From the NCBI RefSeq assembly GCF_000685215.1, contig NZ_ARYJ01000005.1, positions 62,001 to 126,000 of the forward strand: a DNA stretch of 64,000 nt, read 5' to 3'. Source of the DNA: Hyphomonas jannaschiana VP2 (lineage in GTDB: Bacteria > Pseudomonadota > Alphaproteobacteria > Caulobacterales > Hyphomonadaceae). The notes under the pieces are model-generated. The model saw only the letters and a program-made list of their open reading frames with translations. It made no database searches and was not told where the DNA came from. Of the stretch, positions 39,084 to 46,768 are shown piece after piece (position 1 is the stretch's first letter; each line of letters begins with the position of its first letter). Made by a program: the position numbers and the translations under genes.

Positions 39084-39248
39084 ATGTTGCCTGATTTCGA
39101 CAAGAATGCCGTCTTCATCTGGGCCTGCTACACCATCGGCGCAGTCGGCCTGGGTCTGACGATCCTGATCGTCACCCTGCGGGCGAAAGCTGCGCAGGCA
39201 AAAATGCAGCGGGCCGAAGCGCGCCTGCGCGGAGATGACGCAGCATGA
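39084..39248 (+). CDS. ccmD: Heme exporter protein CcmD
   Basis: The 54-aa protein has one membrane segment (AVFIWACYTIGAVGLGLTIL) and a basic C-terminal helix (RAKAAQAKMQRAEARL), the usual CcmD layout. It stabilises the CcmABC complex. It begins 7 nt after ccmC and overlaps ccmG by four bases (ATGA). The longer in-frame start at 39051 overlaps ccmC and is rejected. Confidence 0.9.
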   Translation: MLPDFDKNAVFIWACYTIGAVGLGLTILIVTLRAKAAQAKMQRAEARLRGDDAA

Positions 39249-39766
39249 AACGCTGGCTTGCGGCCATTCCGGTCACCGCACTTGTGCTTTTCGCGGGCCT
39301 GGCGGGCTGGGAACTCAGCCACCCGGAAAAAGGCGACTTCGAGCGCGTCTCCCGCACAGCGCCGGACCGGAGCTTCGAACGGCTGGAAGGCGGCACGCTG
39401 AGTTTCGCGCCCACACCTAATGGCGAGACGATTGCCGTGAACCTGTTTGCGAGCTGGTGCGCGCCCTGTGAGGCCGAGCATCCACGCCTGACGGCACTGG
39501 CCGAGGCCCATCCGGGGCAGATTTATGGGGTGCTATACAAGGATACGCCCGCCAATGGACGGAAATTCCTGGACGAACTTGGCAATCCGTATGCCGATAT
39601 CGTTCTGGATCCGGATGGTCAGGGCGGTCTGGATTTCGGCCTGACAGGCGTGCCGGAAACCTTTGTGATCTCAGCCAATGGCGAGATCCTGGAGCATGTC
39701 GCCGGGCCGCTGGATGCAGACGCGGTGAAACGGGTGGGCGAGGCGCTCAGCGCGCCCCGCCCCTGA
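39245..39766 (+). CDS. ccmG: Thiol:disulfide interchange protein CcmG/DsbE
   Basis: This membrane-anchored thioredoxin reduces apocytochrome c for heme attachment. The 173-aa protein has an N-terminal anchor (IPVTALVLFAGLAGWEL), the active site ASWCAPCEAEHP (C72, C75) and the cis-Pro motif GVPETFVI. The GVPETF motif is the CcmG signature. ccmE, ccmF and ccmH are not in the window. Confidence 0.95.
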   Translation: MKRWLAAIPVTALVLFAGLAGWELSHPEKGDFERVSRTAPDRSFERLEGGTLSFAPTPNGETIAVNLFASWCAPCEAEHPRLTALAEAHPGQIYGVLYKDTPANGRKFLDELGNPYADIVLDPDGQGGLDFGLTGVPETFVISANGEILEHVAGPLDADAVKRVGEALSAPRP

Positions 39767-39781
39767 ACCCTTTAAGCCAGA

Positions 39782-40492
39782 TTACTTCTTCTTGGCTTTA
39801 CGAGCGGCCGGCTTCTTTGCCGGTGCTTTTTTCACGGCCGGTGCTTTTGCAGCAGCTGCGGCTTTCTTCGGGGCAGCCTTTTTAGGAGCGGCCTTCTTAG
39901 GCGCGGCCTTCTTTGCGGCCGGCTTGGCAGCAGCAGCTTTTTTCGGGGCAGCGGCCTTCTTGGCAGCCGGCTTCTTGGCCGGTGCTTTTTTCGCAGCAGG
40001 TGCTTTCTTGGCCGGAGCTTTCTTCGGTGCCGCAGCCTTCGGCGCAGCTTTCGGTGCCGGGGCCGGCTTGGCTTCTTCTTCGGTCAGGCCGACGAGACCA
40101 GACATCAGGGCGTCCTGCTTCACTTTCGCGAGGCCGGAGAAGAGTGCAGCGTCAGCAGCCTGAACAGCCGGGAGGGCCTTATCCAGGGCCTTCTTGCCTT
40201 TTGCCGTCAGGGAGACGGACTTGGCGCGAGCGTCGGTTTTCGAAGCAGCACGCTTGATCAGACCGCTGGTTTCCATACGGGCGACCATGTCTGCGAGGGT
40301 CGAGCGGTCGATGCCGGTGGCATTGACGAGATCCGACTGGCTGGCGCCTTCATTGCCGTCCAGGGCTGCGAGCAGCGAGAACTGGCGCAGCGTGATGCCG
40401 GCGGAACGGAGCGCCTTTGCGCTGTGGTTTGCAGCAGCCTGCTGAGCGCGGTGCAGCAGGTGGCTTGGCGAAGCATTGAGATTGAATGACAT
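39782..40492 (-). CDS. MarR-family regulator with histone-H1-like Lys/Ala/Pro tail
   Basis: The 236-aa protein has a MarR winged-helix domain at residues 1-135: ALRSAGITLRQFSLLAALD, the recognition helix region SQSDLVNATGIDRSTLADMV, and the wing KRAASKTDARAKSVSLTAKG. From 141 to 236 it is almost only Lys, Ala and Pro, with repeats such as KKAPAKK and APKKAAPKK. That is the composition of histone H1 tails and bacterial H1-like proteins (AlgP/HctB type). The tail should bind DNA non-specifically. The frame is not a slip: the wHTH and tail are continuous. It is divergent from a NUDIX gene; a perfect AACTAGTT palindrome lies between them. Confidence 0.9.
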   Translation of the reverse strand: MSFNLNASPSHLLHRAQQAAANHSAKALRSAGITLRQFSLLAALDGNEGASQSDLVNATGIDRSTLADMVARMETSGLIKRAASKTDARAKSVSLTAKGKKALDKALPAVQAADAALFSGLAKVKQDALMSGLVGLTEEEAKPAPAPKAAPKAAAPKKAPAKKAPAAKKAPAKKPAAKKAAAPKKAAAAKPAAKKAAPKKAAPKKAAPKKAAAAAKAPAVKKAPAKKPAARKAKKK

Positions 40493-40519
40493 TTTCGTTT
40501 ACCTTTCGAGGGATGACTT

Positions 40520-40527
40520 AACTAGTT
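40520..40527. promoter_or_regulatory. AACTAGTT palindrome between MarR-H1 and NUDIX genes
   Basis: A perfect 8-bp palindrome sits 28 bp upstream of the MarR-H1 start and 90 bp before the NUDIX start. MarR proteins often bind short dyads in their own promoter. This is only a positional candidate. Confidence 0.25.
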
Positions 40528-40616
40528 CGGCGGCCGACCCACCCACAAGCCCCCTAAAGCAGAGGCCCGTGTGCGGATCAATACCCCTCTCTTAGAACGC
40601 GATTGGATAACAACAG

Positions 40617-41168
40617 ATGACGGATCAATTATCGAATCCTTTCATTTCGCCCCTTTTTCACACAGAAATACCCGAAGGAGACGATAAATTGCGGCGCGTT
40701 TGCGCGCATTGCCGGTTTATCGACTATGTGAACCCCAAAATCGTCGCAGGGTCGGTTGTGACCAAAGATGACCGGATTTTGCTCTGCCGGCGCGCAATCG
40801 AGCCTCGAAAAGGTTACTGGACCCTCCCCGCCGGATTCATGGAAGAAGGCGAAACAGTCGAGGAAGGTGCACGGAGGGAAGCCCAGGAAGAAGCGTGCGC
40901 GGACATCCGGATCCAGCAGTTACTCGCCGTTTACTCTGTTCCCCGCATCGCACAGGTTCAGGTCATGTTCCGGGCAGAGCTGATGTCTGACATCGCCGCC
41001 GGGCCGGAGAGTGAGGAAGTCGGATTATTCGCCTGGAAGGAGATTCCATGGTCGGAACTCGCCTTTCCGACCGTGATCTGGGCTCTGACACATTATGCAG
41101 AAACCCGGCACCTGCCCGCCTTTCCGCCCTTCGCCAACCCTCCGGGAACTGAAAAGCTCACCCATTAG
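40617..41168 (+). CDS. NUDIX hydrolase with N-terminal zinc ribbon
   Basis: The 183-aa protein has a CxxC pair (C29, C32) in RVCAHCRFIDYVNPK and a complete Nudix box GFMEEGETVEEGARREAQEE. The zinc-ribbon plus DYVNPK motif is that of the NudC-like/ADP-ribose pyrophosphatase subgroup. The fold hydrolyses nucleoside diphosphates linked to another moiety; NAD-type, ADP-ribose or FAD substrates are possible. It ends 5 nt from the convergent yciB stop. Confidence 0.92.
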   Translation: MTDQLSNPFISPLFHTEIPEGDDKLRRVCAHCRFIDYVNPKIVAGSVVTKDDRILLCRRAIEPRKGYWTLPAGFMEEGETVEEGARREAQEEACADIRIQQLLAVYSVPRIAQVQVMFRAELMSDIAAGPESEEVGLFAWKEIPWSELAFPTVIWALTHYAETRHLPAFPPFANPPGTEKLTH

Positions 41169-41173
41169 GCGAG

Positions 41174-41833
41174 TCAGCGCTCGCCGGACTGGGTTTGCAT
41201 ATGCTTCAGAGTATAGGGCGCATTCGCCATGGCGAAGACGAAGCCAATGACGATATTTCCCATCTTCCAGTTCGCCCAGGCGGCCTCACCGAATGCCTGC
41301 CACACCACGATGTTCCATATTGCCATCGCAATAAAGTATAGGCCCCAACGGATCGCCAGGACGCGCCAGGCATAGTCCGGCAGATGAAAAAGCTCGTTGA
41401 ACAGCATTTTCCAGATATTACGGCCAACGGCGAGGCCGCCGAAAATCGCACCCGCGAACATCAGGTTGATAATCGTCGGCTTCAGGAAAAGCAGGAGCTT
41501 CGAATGAAACGCGATGCCCAGAACGCCGAAAACACCGATAAGGCTTGAGGAAACGAGCAGGAAGGGCGGTATTCTCTGCTTACGGATCAACTTCATGCCA
41601 ATCACTGCGGCCGTTGCCACAATCAGGACGCCTGTGGCCCAGAACAGCGCATTCTCACTGGAAAACAGCCCCTCTTCCGGAAAGCGCAGCATGACATTGT
41701 AGATGACAATAAAGGCCAGCGTCGGGCCGAGTTCCGTCCAGATTCCCCCGGCACGCGCGGCGGCATCCTTGACGTTCGCCTCCTGCGGGGCATCGTCCGG
41801 ATGGGTCACTGTCTTCTGATCGAACTCGCTCAT
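41174..41833 (-). CDS. yciB: Inner membrane septation protein A (YciB/IspA)
   Basis: The 219-aa protein has five to six hydrophobic segments, starting after GGIWTELGPTLAFIVIYNVM. PTIINLMFAGAIFGGL and FNELFHLPDYAWRVLAIRWG are the YciB/IspZ signature. The family is linked to envelope integrity and division. ATG 41833 follows AGGAAG; the start at 41851 is rejected. In related alphaproteobacteria yciB normally sits close to ftsY, mtaB and dapF; here several genes intervene. Confidence 0.94.
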   Translation of the reverse strand: MSEFDQKTVTHPDDAPQEANVKDAAARAGGIWTELGPTLAFIVIYNVMLRFPEEGLFSSENALFWATGVLIVATAAVIGMKLIRKQRIPPFLLVSSSLIGVFGVLGIAFHSKLLLFLKPTIINLMFAGAIFGGLAVGRNIWKMLFNELFHLPDYAWRVLAIRWGLYFIAMAIWNIVVWQAFGEAAWANWKMGNIVIGFVFAMANAPYTLKHMQTQSGER

Positions 41834-41908
41834 ATGCTTCCTACGCACCATCCGTGCTTGCGGTTTTGTTAAAACCGCTGTCGCACGAAACGTCGCAGAC
41901 GGCGAGTC

Positions 41909-42775
41909 TCACACTGCTCCGGCCTGCATCAGGACAAGGCCCGTGGCCAGAACCGAGGCCGCCACGATCCGCCGGGCGCCAAAACTCTCTTTCAGGAACA
42001 CGGCCGCCATGACGGCGGCGAAGACGACAGAGGTCTCCCGGAGCGCGGTCACCATGGCCGCATCCGTCATCGTATAGGCAAAGATGGCTGCGCCATAGGA
42101 GAGCGAACCGGCAATCCCGCCCCAGATACCGGGCCGCAACTGCGGTCGCAGCGTTTTCATGTATTGCCCGCGCCTCTGCCAGAGAAACACGAGCGTGACG
42201 CCCACCCAGTCGATCAGGAAGAGGATGATGATGAATGTCATCGGATGCGGCATGGCGCGGGCGGCGCGCGTGTCGTTCACCGCGTAGAGGCCGACACCCA
42301 CCGCCGTGAGGGCCGCCCAGACCAGTGCCGTACGGTCCAGCCGTCGGCCTTCGATCGTGGCTGCGGTCGGCAGCGCAAAGAAGAGAATGGAGAAGGACGC
42401 GCAGAAAAGGCCGATGGATTGCACCGGCGCCAGATGCTCGCTGAGCAGGAAGGTGCCGAAAATCGCCGTCGCCAACGGGCCGAGACCGCGCATCACCGGA
42501 TAGACCAGCGACAGGTCGCCCCGGTGCATCGCCCGGACGAGGCAGAACTGATACATCCAGTGAGACACCATCGATACCGCGATCAGCGGCAAGGTACTCG
42601 GCGGCGGCATTGGGAAGAAGGGAACGAACGGCACGACGGTCAGCGCCATGACCACAGACACGATCATCCGTCCGGTCAGGATGTCCCCGCCCCTCTTCAC
42701 GATCACATTCACAGTGGCCACCGTTATTGCGGAGAACAGGCAGATAACGATGGGAAGGAATTCTGAGCTTGGCAT
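41909..42775 (-). CDS. EamA/DMT family transporter
   Basis: The 288-aa protein has ten hydrophobic segments as two EamA repeats. The first begins IVICLFSAITVATVNVIVK; the second ends IVAASVLATGLVLMQAGAV. RGLGPLATAIFGTFLLSEHL and TALRETSVVFAAVMAAVFL are conserved EamA-type helices. Substrate unknown; family members export metabolites. It is 75 nt upstream of yciB on the same strand. Confidence 0.9.
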   Translation of the reverse strand: MPSSEFLPIVICLFSAITVATVNVIVKRGGDILTGRMIVSVVMALTVVPFVPFFPMPPPSTLPLIAVSMVSHWMYQFCLVRAMHRGDLSLVYPVMRGLGPLATAIFGTFLLSEHLAPVQSIGLFCASFSILFFALPTAATIEGRRLDRTALVWAALTAVGVGLYAVNDTRAARAMPHPMTFIIILFLIDWVGVTLVFLWQRRGQYMKTLRPQLRPGIWGGIAGSLSYGAAIFAYTMTDAAMVTALRETSVVFAAVMAAVFLKESFGARRIVAASVLATGLVLMQAGAV

Positions 42776-42924
42776 TCGGTTTCAGCTGGCAGGAACGGTG
42801 GGGGCCGTCTCATGCACCAGTTTCCCACTACTTTAAAGCCTGCCCTGCTCAACGCTGACGCGCGGTCAGGCTTTCTCGCGCCCCACTGCTCTGGCATCCT
42901 TTCTCAAAAGAATTGGAGGAAACA

Positions 42925-44664
42925 ATGGCGACGCATGACCTGATTATCCGCGGCGGGACAATCGTGGACGGCACCGGGGCCGAGCCGTTCGAAGGGGACG
43001 TCGCAGTCTCCGGCGGTCACATTTCCGCAATCGGCAAGGTTTCCGGCAAGGGCATCGAGGAAATCGACGCGCGCGGACAGGTCGTGACGCCCGGCTTTGT
43101 CGACATTCATACTCATTATGATGGCCAGGCCGCCTGGGGCGAGGCGATCAGCCCCTCCTCCCTTCATGGCTGCACCACCGTCATCATGGGCAATTGCGGT
43201 GTCGGATTCGCGCCCTGCCGCCCGGAAGACCATGACCGGCTGATCCGCCTGATGGAGGGTGTGGAAGACATCCCCTTCCCCGTCCTGTCCGAAGGCTTGC
43301 CGTGGAGCTGGGAGAGTTTCCCGGACTATCTGGATTTTCTCTCTTCGCGCCAGTTCGACACCGACATCGGCGCCCAGTTGCCGCATGCGGCCTTGCGCGT
43401 CTATGTGATGGGTGAGCGAGGCGCAAACCGCGAAGACGCGAGCGCCGAAGACATCGCCGCCATGAAGCAACTGGCGAAAGAGGCCGTGATGGCCGGCGCG
43501 CTCGGCTTCTCCACCTCCCGCACACTGAACCATCGCACGTCCGACGGCCAGCCGACCCCGACGCTGACGGCCAGCGAGACTGAACTCATCGGTATTGCGG
43601 AAGGCCTGAAAGAGGCCGGGCGCGGTGTGTTGCAATTCGTGTCTGACTTCAATGATCCGCAGAAAGAGGCCGCGATGCTGCGCCGGATCGTTGAAGCATC
43701 CGGACGGCCACTATCGGTCTCCCTCGCTCAGGCCGATGTCGCGCCGGAAGGCTGGCGCGCCCTTCTCGGCGCGATCGAGACCGCCATGAATGATGGCCTG
43801 CCGATGCGGGCCCAGGTGGCGCCGCGCCCGGTCGGCGTGCTGCTCGGCCTGGAACTGACAATGAACCCGTTCAGCGCCCACCCGTCTTACGCAGCAATCG
43901 CCGGCAAGCCGCTGGCCGAACGCGTGGCGGCCCTGCGCGACCCGGCCTTCCGGGACAAGCTGCTGTCCGAAGAACCGGCGTCAGACAATCCGTTCCTGAA
44001 AGTCATGCTGCGCAGCTTCGGCAAGATGTTCCAGCTGCGCGATCCGGTGAATTACGAGCCGGGTCCGGAAAGCACGCTGGAATTCATGGCCAATGAACGC
44101 GGGATCAGCCCGGAAGAGATGGCCCTCGACCTGATGCTGGAGCGAGATGGTCATGGCGTGCTCTACCTGCCCTTCCTCAACTACTCGCAAGGCTCGCTCG
44201 AACCGATCCGGGCGATGATGGAGAGCCGCGCCACTCTACCTGGCTTGTCGGATGGCGGGGCGCATGTCGGCATGATCTGCGACGGCTCCTTCACCACAAC
44301 GATGCTGACCCATTGGGCGCGGGATCGCCAGCGCGGGCCGAAACTGCCGATCGAATATCTGGTAAAGCGCCAGACGCAGGACACGGCCCAGTGGATGGGC
44401 CTTCACGACCGGGGCGTGATCGCACCCGGCTACCGCGCCGACCTTAACGTGATCGACCTGGCGAACCTGAAGCTTCACCTGCCGGAAGTGCAATACGACC
44501 TGCCTGCCGGCGGAAGGCGCCTCATGCAGCGCGCATCCGGTTACACTGCGACGATCCTCAAAGGCGAGATAACCCACCGGGACGGCGACCCGACCGGCGC
44601 GAAACCCGGCCGGATGGTGCGCGGCGCGCAAAGCCTTCAGACCGCGGCCATCGCGGCGGAATAG
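42925..44664 (+). CDS. N-acyl-D-amino-acid deacylase/D-aminoacylase-like amidohydrolase
   Basis: This 579-aa amidohydrolase starts HDLIIRGGTIVDGTG and has the HxH metal motif in VDIHTHYDGQ. GCTTVIMGNCGVGFAPCR is the hallmark of D-aminoacylases, followed by SDGGAHVGMICDG near residue 440 and GYRADLNVIDL near the end. The family also contains dihydroorotase-like and unknown amidases, so D-amino acid specificity is a likely but open call. GGAGGA precedes ATG 42925. It interrupts the usual yciB-ftsY neighbourhood. Confidence 0.88.
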   Translation: MATHDLIIRGGTIVDGTGAEPFEGDVAVSGGHISAIGKVSGKGIEEIDARGQVVTPGFVDIHTHYDGQAAWGEAISPSSLHGCTTVIMGNCGVGFAPCRPEDHDRLIRLMEGVEDIPFPVLSEGLPWSWESFPDYLDFLSSRQFDTDIGAQLPHAALRVYVMGERGANREDASAEDIAAMKQLAKEAVMAGALGFSTSRTLNHRTSDGQPTPTLTASETELIGIAEGLKEAGRGVLQFVSDFNDPQKEAAMLRRIVEASGRPLSVSLAQADVAPEGWRALLGAIETAMNDGLPMRAQVAPRPVGVLLGLELTMNPFSAHPSYAAIAGKPLAERVAALRDPAFRDKLLSEEPASDNPFLKVMLRSFGKMFQLRDPVNYEPGPESTLEFMANERGISPEEMALDLMLERDGHGVLYLPFLNYSQGSLEPIRAMMESRATLPGLSDGGAHVGMICDGSFTTTMLTHWARDRQRGPKLPIEYLVKRQTQDTAQWMGLHDRGVIAPGYRADLNVIDLANLKLHLPEVQYDLPAGGRRLMQRASGYTATILKGEITHRDGDPTGAKPGRMVRGAQSLQTAAIAAE

Positions 44665-44677
44665 TCGACTTGTAAAG

Positions 44678-44742
44678 GTCACTTGACAGAGTAAAGCTTG
44701 CTTGTCATTTTGTCTGGGTAACTTGACAGAAGGAGCTTGCTT
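44678..44742 (+). repeat. 25-26 bp direct repeat at the promoter/RBS of the membrane protein-XRE pair
   Basis: Copy 1 (44678-44703) and copy 2 (44718-44742) both follow GTNACTTGACAGA...AGCTTGCTT, starting 40 bp apart, close to four helical turns. Copy 2 contains the AGGAG ribosome site and ends at the base before the start codon. Copy 1 has TTGACA at 44683-44688, usable as a -35, and an inverted TGTCA 15 nt further on. The layout fits an operator for the XRE protein two genes downstream. Confidence 0.6.
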
Positions 44743-45150
44743 ATGGCCCAGACACGTGGTTTCCGCACAGCCAATCGCCGCTATAGATTTCTCTTCTGGC
44801 CGATGATGGGCATCTATGTGGCCGTTATTCTCGCCGCAAAATTCTTCATCGACGAAGAGTCCGCGCCAACATGGCTGAATGCGGCGGGCGCCATTGCGGC
44901 AACCCTGCCGATCCTCGGAACGCTTTACGCCATCCGCCGTCAGACCGATGAGACGGACGAATATACGCGCATGCGCTATCTGAAAGCCCTGCGCGATGCC
45001 GGGCTTATCACCTGCGGCGTGACCTTCCTGTTCGGCTTCCTGCAGATCTTTGACGTGGTCGGCAGTCTCGACGTGTTCTGGTTCGGACCGATTTTCTTCT
45101 TTGCCTTCGGCCTGGCGCGCCTCCCGGAATGCCTTGGCCGGACGGTTTAG
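44743..45150 (+). CDS. Small membrane protein paired with XRE regulator
   Basis: The 135-aa protein has four hydrophobic segments: FLFWPMMGIYVAVILAAKFF, LNAAGAIAATLPILGTLYAI, LITCGVTFLFGFLQIF and VFWFGPIFFFAFGLA. YAIRRQTDETDEYTRM between the second and third is a recognisable loop in this family of small integral proteins encoded next to XRE regulators. Function unknown. The regulator starts 8 nt after its stop. It begins directly after a 25-bp direct repeat. Confidence 0.85.
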   Translation: MAQTRGFRTANRRYRFLFWPMMGIYVAVILAAKFFIDEESAPTWLNAAGAIAATLPILGTLYAIRRQTDETDEYTRMRYLKALRDAGLITCGVTFLFGFLQIFDVVGSLDVFWFGPIFFFAFGLARLPECLGRTV

Positions 45151-45158
45151 GGCTGGAT

Positions 45159-45377
45159 ATGAAGAACACTCTCCGAATTCTGCGTACGGAAAAAGGATGG
45201 AGCCAGGCCGAGCTGGCCGACCGGCTCGACGTGTCCCGCCAGTCCGTGAACGCCATCGAAACCGGGAAATACGACCCGTCCCTGCCGCTGGCTTTCGCCA
45301 TCGCCCGCCTGTTCGGGCGCAGCATCGAGGAAATCTTCGATGATGAAGCAGAAACCGCCGCCGAAGCCGCCGAATAA
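45159..45377 (+). CDS. XRE-family transcriptional regulator
   Basis: This 72-aa protein is a bare helix-turn-helix: LRTEKGWSQAELADRLDVSR followed by QSVNAIETGKYDPSLPLA and the dimer-like helix FAIARLFGRSIEEIF. It is the short single-domain type found with a membrane partner. It likely represses the pair through the repeat upstream. Start 45159 is preferred over 45129, which lies inside the neighbour. Confidence 0.92.
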   Translation: MKNTLRILRTEKGWSQAELADRLDVSRQSVNAIETGKYDPSLPLAFAIARLFGRSIEEIFDDEAETAAEAAE

Positions 45378-45382
45378 ATCGC

Positions 45383-46768
45383 CTAGGCGCCGACGCCCAC
45401 CAGGGCTTTCGAGAAGGCCTCTGCACTGAACGGGCGGAGGTCTTCTGCCTTTTCACCGATGCCGATGAAGTGGATCGGCAGGTCATAGGCCTCGGCAATG
45501 GCGACGAGTACGCCGCCTTTAGCCGTCCCGTCGAGCTTGGTCATGACGAGGCCTGTCACACCGGCCGTATTGCGGAAAGCCTCGACCTGGCTGAGCGCGT
45601 TCTGGCCGACCGTGGCATCCAGCACGAGGATCACATCGTGCGGCGCGGTCGGGTCGAGCTTCTTGATGACACGGACGACTTTCTCAAGTTCCGACATCAA
45701 TTCGGTCTTGTTCTGCAGGCGCCCGGCCGTATCGATCAGGACAAGGTCCAGCTCTTCCGCCTTCGCCTTTTCGATGGCCTCATAAACGAGACCCGCCGCA
45801 TCGGCGCCGGTCGGCTTGGACATGACTGGAATCCCGGCCCGGTCACCCCAGACAGTCAGTTGTTCGATGGCGGCGGCACGGAACGTGTCACCAGCCACCA
45901 GAAGGGCTTTCGCCCCCTGCTCTTTCAGCTTCGATGCGATCTTGCCAATCGTTGTCGTCTTGCCAGAGCCGTTGACGCCTACGAAAAGCACAATGCGAGG
46001 GCTTGTCCCGTCAGAGAAGTCCACAATTTTTTCGCGGGGCTTCAGCACATCAGAAATTTCGCTGGCGAGGGCAAGTTTGATCTCTTCCGGGCTGATTTCG
46101 CGGTCAAACCGCTCTTTCGAGAGGTTTTTCGTCACCCGGGCAGCAACCTTCGAACCGAGATCGGACGTGATCAGAAGGTCTTCGAGTTCCTCCATCGTGT
46201 CATCGTCGAGCTTGCGGCGGCCGAGCGCAGCGAGACCTTCGGTTAGCCGGGACGACGAACGCGACAGGCCCTGCCCCAGCTTCGCGACAAAGCCCGGATT
46301 GTTGGCTTCAGCCTCCATCGCCGCGCGGGCAGCCGCTTCGGCTTCGGCGCGCAGGCGCTCGGCCTCGCGCCGGTCGGCGAGCAATTTCAGTTCGGCTTCG
46401 GCTTTCGCCTGTTGGGCCGCGCGTTCTTCGCGGGCCTTTCGGGCTTTTTCCGCCTCTTCTGCAAGGCGGGCGGCTTCTTCGGCATCGGCCGCGGCAGCTG
46501 CTTCCTCCGCCCGGCGTGCTTCTTCTTCCAGGCGTTTCGCTTCAGCAGCGGCCTCTTCGGCTTCGCGAGCCTGACGTTCTTCCCAGGCCTTGTTCGCCTC
46601 GGCAACGACGCGTTCGATTTCCGCCTTTTCGGCGGCGGCTTTCGCTGCCTCGGCTTCGGCGGCTTCTTTCACGGCGATGTCTTCTGCCGACAGCTCCGGC
46701 GATGCCATCTCAGCGCCGGCCGCCTTCATCTCCTCTTTTTTCTTTTTCTTCCCGAACCAGAGGATCAT
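45383..46768 (-). CDS. ftsY: Signal recognition particle receptor FtsY
   Basis: FtsY docks SRP-ribosome complexes at the membrane. The 461-aa protein has a long Ala/Glu/Lys/Arg-rich N-terminal helical domain (about 20-150), an N domain (LSRSSSRLTEGLAALG), and a G domain with GVNGSGKTTTIGKIA near residue 265, DTFRAAA, DTAGRLQNK, TKLDGTAKGG and GIGEKAEDLRPF. It overlaps mtaB by four bases (ATGA). Confidence 0.97.
   Translation of the reverse strand: MILWFGKKKKKEEMKAAGAEMASPELSAEDIAVKEAAEAEAAKAAAEKAEIERVVAEANKAWEERQAREAEEAAAEAKRLEEEARRAEEAAAAADAEEAARLAEEAEKARKAREERAAQQAKAEAELKLLADRREAERLRAEAEAAARAAMEAEANNPGFVAKLGQGLSRSSSRLTEGLAALGRRKLDDDTMEELEDLLITSDLGSKVAARVTKNLSKERFDREISPEEIKLALASEISDVLKPREKIVDFSDGTSPRIVLFVGVNGSGKTTTIGKIASKLKEQGAKALLVAGDTFRAAAIEQLTVWGDRAGIPVMSKPTGADAAGLVYEAIEKAKAEELDLVLIDTAGRLQNKTELMSELEKVVRVIKKLDPTAPHDVILVLDATVGQNALSQVEAFRNTAGVTGLVMTKLDGTAKGGVLVAIAEAYDLPIHFIGIGEKAEDLRPFSAEAFSKALVGVGA

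Noticed and set aside
39785-40060. Repetitive DNA here as a CRISPR or satellite array
   Set aside because: The repeats are codon-level repeats of the Lys/Ala/Pro tail with no spacers of fixed length.
40000-40070. Lys/Ala tail of the MarR protein as a frameshift artefact
   Set aside because: The frame is continuous with the MarR domain and ends in a proper stop, with a consistent Lys/Ala/Pro composition.
46200-46700. Ala/Glu repeat region as an unusual protein
   Set aside because: It is the ordinary acidic/basic N-terminal domain of FtsY.
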